Program-made: the position numbers and the translations under genes | Assembly: GCF_963676685.1 (NCBI RefSeq) | Contig: NC_092348.1 | Coordinates: forward strand, 19,815,386 to 19,879,385 | Length of the DNA stretch: 64,000 bases | Origin: Mytilus edulis | Taxonomy: Eukaryota; Mollusca; Bivalvia; Mytilida; Mytilidae | Direction of reading: 5' to 3' | The notes under the pieces: model-generated | The model's input: the letters and a program-made list of their open reading frames with translations, nothing else | What the model was told of the DNA's origin: nothing | Databases searched by the model: none | In this document: piece after piece, positions 33,601 to 44,150 of the stretch | Position numbering within the stretch: the first letter of the stretch is position 1 | Layout: each line of letters begins with the position of its first letter

Positions 33601-36600
33601 ATAAAGTAGGCGGTGTGAAAAGAACTATTATTTGGTTCCTGAGATTGCAAATATATTTAAATTAACTAAGTAAAAGAATTAAGTTAATTTGATGTATACA
33701 TGAGCAAGTTAACATTAACTTTAGATTTTAATGCAGACATCTCACGGTTCTGATGTCACTCTCTTGTTGTAGATGTAAATAGTGATTAACATATAGCTTT
33801 CTGTGAAGATAGAAATTAGCAAACGTATTGACATCTTTTTAGATATATTTTGAATCAAAATATACATGTTGGGTTTTTCCAAGTCTCATAAATCGAAGAA
33901 TTTAATTTGAAGGTTAAAAACAAAAAAAAAAGAGGCAGAAAGATACCAGAGGGACAGTCAAACTCATAGATTAAAAATAAACTGACAACGCCATGACTAA
34001 AGAAAAGTAAGACAAACAGACAAATAATAGTACACAAGATAAAACATAGAAAGTAAAGACTGAGCAAAACAAACCTCCACAGGTGGCAACATCTGAGGGA
34101 AAACCATTAACTTCAAAAGAAACAATAGTGGGTGGTTCGACATTCTTCTATGAATGCATGGCGCAGACTAACACTAAGTTAAAATGTCATATCCAGCTCA
34201 ATGAAACATTAAATGTTAACAAATGTCAAACTTAATCTGTTTCGAAGAAGAAAAAAACATTTCAGAATCTATGTTTTTACCATCTTAGCTAATTGGATAA
34301 CTGATGCCCATTATAATCAATACGTTTTTAGCTAAGCCTAACGTTTAACTAGTTTTATTTCTAACCAGGTGATTCTAGCTTCGCTTTTTTGTAACTGTTA
34401 TTTGGCATTATCAGAAGGTCCTTTTGTAAGCTAATTATTAGAAATTTCTTGTATGTGGCATAACATTACGTACAGTAATTTAAAAAAATATATAAAGCGA
34501 AATACAAGTCCTGCAACTAGAAAACTCAAGTAAATCTTGAAATATCAGAAACAAATGATAACGCTAACATAGCAGCCACATATTCCGTCAACAGTTATAC
34601 AAAAACCACAGAAAGACAATAAAGAATATAAACAATTTATGAAATTCTAAAGTAACTACCGATGAAAACATATTTGAAGATCAAGATATATACTCTTACC
34701 GTTAAAATTAAAGTTTACTTTAAAATCTTTAGATTATTTAAACAAAACCTTTAACGTAACATAGACTATATATAGATAAATCAAACTTTAATGAATACGG
34801 GAGATGGCATAACAAACATTTTTGAACAACCGAAGAACTGGATATATAAAGAGTTTCTTTTTAAATCCACGTGCATTTTACAAATACAAAATAAACATGC
34901 CATTCTTAAAGTCATCTAAAACGAGTAACTGATGAAAAATAATGTTTATCCAATTCTTGAACCAATGCATGTACATATCATAAACTAAGTCAACTGTGCA
35001 CGTTTTTGTCATTTTGTTACGCATTTATATCGTATAATCGTCAAAATAATTTTCTCTCGGTCTATTATGATGTGAAAATATGGCAGCTAATTGGTTGTCG
35101 TGTTTTAAAACCGATGTTTACCGATTGTCACCTTATAAAAGCTCTGATTCCTTTCACGGATTTGGCTATACTTTTTGGACCTTTTGGATTATAGCTCTTC
35201 ATCTTTTATATAAGCTTTGGATTTCAAATATTTTGGCCACGAGCATCACTGAAGAGACATGTATTGTCGAAATGCGCATCTGGTGCAAGAAAATTAGTAC
35301 CGTTATTTTTTTTTATAAGTAAACCATCAATAAACAATTAAAACAAATCTTTAAAATTTGGACAAATTATATAATTGTCTTGAGAAAAAAAGTATATGTA
35401 CATAAGTTTAATGATAAATAGAAGCCAATTAGTTATAAAAAAAAATATGCATCATTGTTTTAATTTAAATTTTATATGACTTCAATCAAATGAATGAAAA
35501 CTAATGTCGAGTATATGTCAATGAAATAGCAACCCAATGAAACATTGAATACAAAAATCTTTTTGAACCAACCTGAATGAAGTCCAATTCTTATTTTCAA
35601 AGTTCTACCCGGCATATGTGGTATATCATACCCGTTGACTTCCTGTCGGATTCTCAAGGCCATTAATGCTATTTCCGGAGCATGATTCCATCCGTTAGGT
35701 GTCGGTACACCACTGGCAACCATGTAAGAATCACCAATCGTTTCCACTTTATAAACATCATACTTATCTATACATTCGTCAAATAAACTGCAATAACAAC
35801 ATATACATGTATTGGGTAAAATTGAAAAAAATAAAAGAGGAAATTGGTGCAAGTTCTACGTTTACAGTGTTCGTACATGTACATGCGTGTTTTATTTGCA
35901 ACTGGATTTCAAACAAACAACAATCAATTAATCATTACGTTAACACTGTTATTATAATGGGTAGGTTACACTCATAGTTGTGTATTTAAACTTTAAGATA
36001 TCAATCGTTAAAAAGGGGACCTAAAGAAACCCAAAACATGGACCAAATATCAGAGCACAACTGACAATTTTCTTTTTTTATCGACTGCAACATTCTGGTA
36101 ATAAACAATACACACTTGTGTGAGATTATTTTGAGTTGATGAATAACTGTGGAATTAAATAATCTCATCATAGATACCAGGACTAAATTTTGTATATACG
36201 CCAGACATTAATAAGCTGTTGAAATATGTCAGTCATTTGATCAATTTTGTATAAGCTATAAACTAAAAGTTTGTGAAATGGTGTTGAGCTTTTGATTTTG
36301 TCATTAGATAAGAGGCTTACGTTTTGATTTTTTCTTGGAGATATTATTTAACCTTTTATTCCATTCAGAGTAAAATCATTATTTCTATTACCTATCCAGT
36401 TTTATTAATCAGTTTTTTATAAAGTTTTACTGGATTTCTAAATTTTTGTAGCACGTCATCTTATAAAAGTTAAGAATAAACATACCTGTATAAGTCATTT
36501 AGTAGGTTAACAATTTCAATTGGGCTACTTTCAGCTCCTAGTTGCGTAAAGTCTACAATATCACTAAAGTATATTGTCACTTCATTGAAAAATTCCGCAA

Positions 36601-37900
36601 TAGAAGACGTCCCTGTTTTCAAATTTATTACAATTTGTTTTGGTAACATCTGATAAAGTAAAACATCAGTCTTGTTTTTCTCTGTTGCTATCTTGTCGGT
36701 CTTTCGTTTAATTTTCTCAGCAAACTTTAATAAATTTCCTGTCATTTTGGCAACAGAGTACACATACGATGTAAACAAAATAGCGCTAACTGTTACAACA
36801 GCTATCAAAGTAGATAGAAAGAGATTAAACTCAAACTGGGCAACTATTTGTATAGCTTCTGAAAATGATTGTATATCTGTGTTGATAGCTTGTCGAATTT
36901 CGAAAAATATATCAATGAATATTGTCATGTTACTAAACCATTCTATACTTTTAGTTTCTCTTTCAGACTGTGACGTAGTGGAACAAATATTTTCATAATC
37001 CTTAAACAATTGAAATGAATAATATTGATCGGCAAAATATGACAAGTAAGCAGAGTTTTGCATCTTTTCTCTGACTTGTGTTTCAATGATCCCATGATGA
37101 TGTATTGCTGTGTCTAAAAACGCCGATGACCGTCCATGTAATGTTATGTAGTATGTCTCTATTTCTGTAGATTGCCATCCACAAGATGTAAAAAATGTCG
37201 TCCCAAGAGCTCTTTGTATCCCTATGTCATCTGTCAATGATAATAGAGCTTCAGTAGCCACCACCATCTGTTGTACTGCTGCATTATCCGATGGAGTAAT
37301 AGACTGAACTATATACTTCAACAAGGCATGAGTAATTGTAGTATAATAGTCTAAATTATAGATGATATTTATAGATCTGTTCTCAACATACCTTCTATGA
37401 TCAGCTAGCGATGATAGCAAATCTTCTACTGTCCAATAAGAATTCCTTACAAAAATACCAGAGTAAGGCCACTTTACGCTGATCAAACTTGTATTCGTTT
37501 CTTGTCTCAGTATATGAAGCTGGTTTAATATAGCAGATGATACATTTGATGTCCCAATGAAAGATGTAGACATGCCTCGTTCTCGTTGTAGATGCTTTAT
37601 CAGTTCACTCATTTTAAAATTGTACTCTATATTCTCTATAGCTATTGATGTACTTTGTCGGATTCTAGATGCTCGATTTAATGAAATTCCAGACAGCATT
37701 ATTATTGCTGATATAGGAATGATGATCACAACGAACATTTTCCAGTGGTTACATAAACTTCTGATTTCAGACGCTCTTGCTTCCTCCACTGCATCGCTAT
37801 CACTTTGCTGGTCATTCTCGTTACTTTCACTTTTAACGCAAGATCTAACTTCTATCCCTGACTCCGGAATTATGCTGCCTTTTTTATTGCATTTCATCAT
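30690..37900 (-). CDS. NIT-domain membrane guanylyl cyclase (five exons, 626 aa)
   Basis: Exons on the minus strand are 37900-36486, 35787-35573, 33545-33447, 31966-31875 and 30749-30690. All have GT-AG borders and matching phases (2,1,1,0), and together make one frame of 626 codons plus stop. An in-frame TGA lies two codons before the ATG. Order of parts: cytosolic N-terminus, TM1 (about 55-75), a NIT-type sensor region (about 95-335, with [17 protein letters not shown]), TM2 (about 358-382), a signalling helix (about 385-430) and a class III cyclase domain (about 440-615). Metal ligands are D447 (FSDIVDF) and D491 (VETIGD). E487 and C559 specify guanine, and N566 and R570 are the catalytic pair. 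It should therefore make cGMP at a membrane. There is no kinase-homology domain. NIT domains are known to sense nitrate, nitrite or nitric oxide; the ligand here is unknown. Confidence 0.93.
32237..32748. repeat. Direct repeat in cyclase intron 3 (copy 1)
   Basis: This 512-bp segment from AGGGAAAACCATTAACTTC to ACGTCAACAGTTAT-type sequence is nearly identical to 34096-34598. The copies differ by a gap of about 10 bases after GGTTTGACA and a few substitutions. It lies between coding exons 4 and 3. Confidence 0.92.
33930..34085. repeat. Dispersed repeat (CAACGCCATG family)
   Basis: It contains GGACAGTCAAACTCATAGAT, AAATAAACTGACAACGCCAT, GACAAACAGACAAATAATAG and TACACAAGAT. Copies or fragments occur at about 21660, 27190-27400, 38683-38785 and, inverted, 52985-53175. 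It lies in intron 2 of the cyclase. Confidence 0.65.
34096..34598. repeat. Direct repeat in cyclase intron 2 (copy 2)
   Basis: It is nearly identical to 32237-32748, in the same orientation, about 1.86 kb away. The two copies flank coding exon 3 (33447-33545). No terminal inverted repeats are visible, so either a segmental duplication or two insertions of an unknown element could explain it. Confidence 0.92.
35139..35312 (+). mobile_element. 174-bp hammerhead-bearing element with TTATAA target duplications
   Basis: TTATAA occurs at 35133-35138 and 35313-35318. In the same place the related MITE copy B reads straight through (GATTGTCACCTTAAAGTAAAC), which gives an empty-site comparison. The element begins AAGCTCTGATTCC, contains the ribozyme at 35243-35286 and ends in a T run after AGTACCG. 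Its short length, clean target duplication and ribozyme fit a small non-autonomous retroelement of retrozyme type. Confidence 0.75.
35243..35286 (+). ncRNA. Type I hammerhead ribozyme, U-A sub-type, apparently complete
   Basis: Stem I is GCATCA (35243-35248) with TGGTGC (35281-35286). The catalytic box CTGAAGA is 35249-35255, allowed because the consensus is CUGANGA. Stem II is GACA-tgtat-TGTC (35256-35268). GAAA is 35269-35272. Stem III is A-T around GCGC and A-T, giving an ATC cleavage triplet that ends at 35280. Relative to the copy at 22411 the second stem III pair has changed from C-G to U-A with pairing kept. It lies antisense to the cyclase transcript, so it would not cut that RNA. Confidence 0.78.
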
Positions 37901-39885
37901 ATCTCAAATATGTACTGATTTCGAATGTTATTGTTTATTTTCTGTAAATAAAAAACAGATTATGAAGTTACTTGGAGACTGAATCATTCCGCAAAATACA
38001 ATCGATAGGAGTATTGAGTAAAATTATATTATAGATACATGTCATGCTAACGATTCCAATTGTCGATGTTTTACTTATCTTTCGCGGACAGTTCTAGTCG
38101 CCGGATAAAAGCTAGTTTTACTTCATAGCGCTTTTTTTTATCTGAGCGTCACTGGTTAGTATTGAGTGGACGAAACGCGCGTCTGGCGTATCTATTTTCA
38201 ACCTGGTACCTTTTGTTAGTCATTATTCGTGTGTTTATCTGTCCTTTATATTCTCCTACTTATTTGTATTGTAGTCCTGTCATGTAATGTTTTCATTTTA
38301 ATGTTATATTCAATATTGCCATAAAAGCGGGAGGTTTGGCTAGCCACAAAACCAGGTTTTGTTTTTTTCTCAATCGATTTATGAATTTCGAACAGCGGTA
38401 TATTACTTTTGCCTTAAATGTTGGGGTTTTTTTTGGGGGGGGGGGGGGGGGGTAAAACAGTCAGGAGTTCTTTTTATCAACGTGTTTTCAGCATCACCCT
38501 TTTAAGTGAATTCTGTTTTGTAAAATCACTGAAACAGTAATTTGAGAGGCGAATTTAAAACTTTTAAGTAAGTATTCATAACATTGCTTAATATTTTTTT
38601 TAAACGAACTTGATTTTTTTATATGATTGAAAGACATTAATTTCATTGACACAAAAAAATAACTGTAAGCATGCAGATAAAAGAGGGGCAAAAAAATACT
38701 AGATGGACAGTCAAACTCATAGATCGACAAATCCATGGCTAAAAAAAACAAAAACAAACAGACAAATAATATTACACAAGATAGGGTATGTTGCTTAATG
38801 AACCTGTCGGTGTAAAAAAAAACTTAACAGTTAATTTGAAATATGAAATATGAAATTTAAACTGGAATACTTTGTAAATCAGAGCAAATCCTTCCGGATG
38901 ATATTTGATACGTAAAGTAGAAACAGTTTTCAAAGGTATCAGACTTATAATTTATAAAGCCAAACAAGTTCAAAATTGAAGAGCATTGTAAACCAAAAAT
39001 TCCAAAATAAAATGACAAATACGGCTAAGGTAATCTATGCATGGGAAAAGAAAATCCTTAGTATTTCGAAAAATTCAAACTTTTGCCAACAGGAAATATA
39101 TTTTAAAAATTACCATATAATTAATATTCATATCAACACTGATGTGGTGACTACATCAGGTAACATAAAACCTTTTGTCTGATTGCTGGAGTAGTTTTAT
39201 CATATATTTGATGACAGAAAAATTCCAAAGATGCTTTTTAAAGCTTTAGCGCTCATTTTTACTGCACACTGCTGAAATTATTTTATAAATGGAACAGATA
39301 ATGCATCTATGTATGCAAATTACAGAAACAACATGTCACTTAATTGAAAATTTATTAAATTGGCATTTAAAGATCATATTCAAAGGTAACACCATAATCA
39401 CAAAAAAAGTGATTTAAATTCACTGAAATTTTCAAACCACTAAATAGGGGATAATGCAAACATATGATTAATTTGTACCACTAACTGGTACAATTGATAA
39501 ACTCTTTTCGTACCAATATTAAAATACTGACAATAGAATGCACCAGACGTACCGAATGTACTAGACATGTGACAGCATATTGTTTTTTATGTTTTTGTAT
39601 TACCTATTATTGTAGATATAATGCGTAATGATGGTTTGTGGAAGAATATTTTTAATCACGGACAATTATGATTATTTCGCCGAGAATAACAGAATATATA
39701 CAAGATATTAGCTTATTAATCGACTAGCTCATTCGATAGTTGTTTTGTATAAACGTGTTCTATTCATATCGAGTGTAAATGCGTCAATGGCAGTCAGAGA
39801 AATGCATTACCATGTACAATGCAAAATTCTTCGTACATTATATTGACAGAATGTATGATCAAACGTTTTCACAACATTTTAAATT
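37901..39885. other. Upstream region of the cyclase; repeat-rich
   Basis: No other gene is seen. At 38140-38215 a ribozyme-repeat copy has CTGGTTA in place of CTGATGA, although GACGAAACGCGCGTCTGGCG is intact. At about 38265-38415 lies a composite of two dispersed repeats, followed by a pure G run at 38435-38452. About 38683-38785 is a copy of the 33930-34085 repeat. About 38950-39075 matches the right part of the inverted pair at 21797-22482 (CAAATACGGCTAAGGTAATC). Confidence 0.55.
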
Positions 39886-40620
39886 CTACTAGAACACACC
39901 CGTGATATCGCGGGTCCGTGACTGAATTAAAGTATATAACTATGCGCAAGCCTTATTTTAGTATTAGTATTGTCATCTGATAAAGTCATGCCGATTATAA
40001 GATACACAGTTTTCTCTGCTTTCAAATCTTTCTGTTTGAACCCGTCGAACTGGAACTTGTCAATTATTGGTAATATTAATTATTTGGAAAACAAAAAGTC
40101 CTGGAATGGAGTATTTTTTAATCAACAGCATTGTCCTATATTCGTTATAAATAAAGTTGAATCCTTTGATTCGCTGTTTTACGTCATGCCCGCTAACAAA
40201 TTGAAAACTGTACCTATTCGCCTTTTTTAGTACAGATTTTTAGTATTCGTATTGTTATCTTAGAAAGTCTTACTGATTAAAATACTACAATAGGTAACAA
40301 TTTGACAATTTAGTAGTGTCAACCCTGTGATTATGACCCGTGTATATAGCATATTATCCTGAATACACCGTTGGTTGGTGCGCCTGTCGATGCGGAACGT
40401 ACCGATAAGAAAAAGGTAACAGGTGAATATACTATTGGTATCGGTATCGGACTCGACACGGAACTTCTTAAATATTGGCAATATTAATTACGTGGAAAAC
40501 AAAAGGGCCTGGAGTGGTGTAACTTTTAATCTTCACCTTTGTACCATATTATTTATATATAGAGTTGAATTCTTTGATTCGTCGTTTTTACGTGATGACG
40601 GCTGACAAATTGGACCTCGT
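39886..40620 (+). repeat. Unclassified element with two diverged coding-like modules
   Basis: It starts near ACACCCGTGATATCGCGGG. Two modules (about 40020-40200 and 40430-40610) encode related peptides: IIGNINYLENKKSW-GV-FN and then NIGNINYVENKRAW-GV-FN, each followed by VE-FDS. The first is open for 86 codons and the second for 60. I recognise the DNA as dispersed-repeat-like but cannot name a protein. Confidence 0.5.
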
Positions 40621-42246
40621 AATTTTTATATTATATATATAGTATGCTTTCTTTTCAATTAAATCTATAAAAACAAAATCAATGAACGTTCCAATCAATT
40701 CCATATTCGAAGAACTTACTTCGTGTTACAATGATAACTTGAAGAATTAAGTTCAATCAAATTATCAATAAGTTTACATAGATAGTATGTAAGTTATCGT
40801 GCTTTATAAACACTATTGTCGTAAAAGTTATGATTTGATATCTATGTTAACAAGAATTATACAGCAAGTCATCGTATCTATGATCCATTTTAGTAACATT
40901 TATTCATCGCTACGAAATATAAACACACCATAAGAAGAAACCAAAAGCAAACACCAGTCTAAAAGAAGTAAAATTCACGATAGAGAACGATCCCGTTTGA
41001 CGTAGGTGTTAATTCTATTTTATCGTTCGATACTGAAATATAGAAAGGATGTTTCTGATTAGTAGTAGCATAAAAAATCTTACCACAATTTCATTTATTG
41101 TTCTTTATCTCCTATTTTTTATCTTCCTTCCTTTTGTTGAAAGATTTGTTCTGTGTATTGTAGATTACAACTAGGAAATATATACTGAAGCCAAATATTC
41201 ATTGTATTGATCATTTAATTACAGATTCTACTTCTGGCGACTCAATGAAGAAAAAAATAATTATAGATAAAAAGCACAGTACATTAATTATACTCCTAAC
41301 GTTATTACTACCTACATTTTTAATAGAAAATACAATTATAGCATTCTATAAAATCTATATGACATATCATTGTGTTCTTTTTCTAAATTTGATAACGATA
41401 TTTAATGGGGTTGTTAATTAATTAATAACACCTTATCCAAAGTATCTGACGTCAGGATAACTGTTCTTTCAATAATCAACTGCAATTTAGGTCATTTGAA
41501 AAATCATGAAAAACGTTGAATATGTTTTATATACTTGAGAGGTGACGTTTTACTTTGAATCTAATGTTCGTATTTTTTCTTGTAGAAAAAAATTTACATT
41601 TTCAAAATCTTCATAAATGAACTGATTTTGAATTATTGTCATTCGCCGATATTTTCCCGTATGCATTAACCTTAGTTACTCGTTAGAAATTCGATCAACG
41701 CACATCGCAAGTCCGAGGGGGAACGCTGTGTCAAAAGAATATAAACAACCGTTCACTGGAATGTTAATAGTAAGAACGAGTTATTAAAAAATATAATTCA
41801 CCATTTCACTTTTTCACTTTTTCGACCTATAAGAAACCCAAATCATAATCGTTTTAGTTTGTGAGTCACATTTAATAAAATGTTTGATAAGAAAATATGT
41901 CATTTGGAAAACCTCCATAGGCCTGAACACTGTACAAATATCTTTCGGTTCTTTATACCTTAGGAATTTTAACAAAATACGTAAAAATGGATCTTCCTTC
42001 ACGCTTCAAAATACAGGAATGAAATATGTCTCTCTTCATGCCCACCGGGGGAAATTCTTTTTCTCTATATGACCAATGATTGGAAGCAAGTTTCATTAAA
42101 CTGCCGAATAAAATAAATTGATTTTGAATAGTTTTAAAAGACTTATCTTTTGACATAATTCAGAAAAAACTGTACACCAACTTTCGAGATAGTATATGAG
42201 AAACATTTAAGTATCTAAAATGTAAACATCTATATAAACTAAAGTG
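40621..42246. other. AT-rich spacer, nothing recognised
   Basis: No gene, RNA or clear repeat is supported. Open frames at 41814-42156 overlap on both strands and have no domain. Confidence 0.5.
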
Positions 42247-44150
42247 ATGTTTCTTCTAACATTACTGTGTAATGCTAGTAAGACCATGACAACGAAACAT
42301 GGAAATATAGGAAGCGGTAAGGCTGCACATATACCGCCACATTTAGAAGAAAAATTTGTAGTGACAACATTTGATCGGAAGTTGTTATTTTCTACGACAG
42401 GATGGAATATTGCAAATAGTTTGAGTACCTTTTACCCTAAGAAAAGGTCAGAGTAATAATTCGATACTAGTAAAAATGAAAATAATATTAATGCAATAAC
42501 TGATGGAATATCGGCCATTTAGAACGATACAAAACAGGTTACCACTGAAAAGGAGGGTTTGTATTATTCCAATGCAGAAACAGGTATCTATCGAACTAAT
42601 ACTTTCATGTCGTCTCCGGCAACAATTCAAAATTATTCTGAACTCACTTTTACGGCTATTATGTTGAATAATGTTGCACATGCATTTGAAAATATGGTTT
42701 TAAAAATGTCTAATACTTCAAAACATGATCTATCTACACAGTCCTATTTTAGAAATGTTACTCAGTTTTTCAGACCAACCTATAGAAAGTATCAATGATA
42801 CCTTATTGACTGATGTACCTGGACCGACTTCAGACTTGATTTTACGTTATCCTTGTTTGAAAGAAGGATCTTACAACATTACGATGTCAATGAAGCATAA
42901 GTTCTGTAGATGTGATCAGTACTGTAAAATATTCAATGATTGTTGTCGTGACAACAAAGTTAAAGTCATATGAACCGAGTGACTGGTGAAAAATAATGTT
43001 TATCCAATTCTTGAACCAATTCATGTATATATCATTAACTTAGTCTTCTGTGAACGATTTGATCATTTTTTACGCAAAAATATCGTATAATCGTCAATTT
43101 TTTTTTCTCTCTGTCTGTTATGATTTAACAAATATGGCAGCTCATTAAATGCCGTGCTTTGAAGCCGAAGGTTACTGATTGTCACCTTAAAGTAAACAAT
43201 CAACAAAATGCGCATGGATATTGAGCACGTGTATAACATAATACAATCAGATAACAGTGTATTTTAATGACAGATCCACGCGTATTTCGATCACCGGATT
43301 TTTACGAGAAAGGTTCACGCTAAGGTCACATGCATATACGGAAATATGTCGGCGAATTGCTTCCTGGAAGCAACCAAATGAAATAAAGTAAACTTCTTCC
43401 AAATGTGGACAAATTAAAGAATTTTCTTCAGAAAAAAGTATATGTACATAAGTCTAATAATGAAATCTATCCATTTAGTTAAAAAAAAATCATATGCATC
43501 ATTTATTTTAATTTCAGGTTTCATATTGTAATTTCAATGAAACAAATCACCACAATTATTTGTACACTTTAATTTAAACTGTAATTGTACTGCTCCTCGG
43601 GGCGTCTTGATTGACAAATAAAAATTGTTGTTGTTGTTGTTGTTTTTAATGACTTTAAACAGAGTTCAGAATTGTCAATGTTTCCAAAAAATATACGATG
43701 TGTTACAAAGGACAGTCTTAATGATATATACAGAAAGTCTGGATACTTTACAATAACGTCATGTCCAGATGATTATTATAATAGTACTGTTATCGAAAAA
43801 TGTAGCAAACATGATACGAAATACAATGGACCAATCGTAGCTGTTCAATCTAATCTACTTTTTAAATATCAATTTTAGGGGGCTTATGTCACAATTGTAG
43901 TACTTTTACGTCCTTTTCACGGACAGATACCACCAAAATCACCAATTTGCAATGATTCTAAAAACGGCAGTTAATATGTAAATCCTGTGGTTGGAATTGA
44001 ATTTCCAGTTGGACTTGAAACAGTGTGTGTCGGAGAGGATAATGATGCCTTTGTTGGAGGTAAAAGACATACGACTGTTGCCGCGTCTGTCATGTTTTCT
44101 TGGCACCAACGAATACTGTTACGGACACATGTGAAGAATTGACAAAGACG
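42247..44150 (+). pseudogene. Somatomedin-B-like receptor-ectodomain pseudogene
   Basis: A hydrophobic signal-like start (MFLLTLLC, 42247) is followed by stops at 42454 and about 42518. The trace then continues through GLYYSNAETGIYRTNTF, breaks frame near 42760 at a T run, and continues as LTDVPGPTSDLILRYPCL and the cysteine block FCRCDQYCKIFNDCCRD, which fits the somatomedin-B pattern CxCDxxC-DCC. At 42960 a TTAA MITE interrupts it. Past the MITE (43659 on) the frame resumes with IRCVTKDSLNDIY, a CPDDYYNST block and GPIVAVQSNLLFK, then fails near 43878. In molluscs such ectodomains often precede a seven-helix domain, but none is visible here. It is a pseudogene by several breaks; the receptor identity is inferred. 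Confidence 0.6.
42960..43658 (+). mobile_element. TTAA-flanked MITE, copy B, inside the SMB pseudogene
   Basis: TTAA at 42960-42963 is followed by AGTCATATGAACCGAGTGAC. The right end reads TAATGACT before TTAA at 43655-43658. The core is 691 bp. It contains a nested retroelement tail near 43540-43650 (CTCCTCGGGGCGTCTTGATT, AATAAAAATTG, then a TTG repeat) that is absent from copies A and C. Removing the element with one TTAA leaves the host frame continuous, which supports TTAA as the target duplication. Confidence 0.85.

Larger units (their letters stand above)
34916..35485 (+). mobile_element. TTAA-flanked MITE, copy C, in cyclase intron 2
   Basis: It starts TTAA-AGTCATCTAAAACGAGTAACTG and ends TATATGACT-TCAA, a one-base-altered TTAA. 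The body matches copy B (AAAAATAATGTTTATCCAAT, TATCGTATAATCGTC, AATATGGCAGCT, AGTATATGTACATAAG). A 174-bp ribozyme-bearing element is inserted in it at 35139-35312, and a part present in copy B is missing. Confidence 0.8.

Noticed and set aside
36672-37982. Plus-strand open frames of 108 and 141 codons
   Set aside because: They are antisense shadows of cyclase exon 1, which has recognisable domains and splice junctions on the minus strand.
38435-38452. G18 run as a quadruplex regulatory element
   Set aside because: A pure homopolymer inside repeat sequence, prone to sequencing error, with no gene relation.
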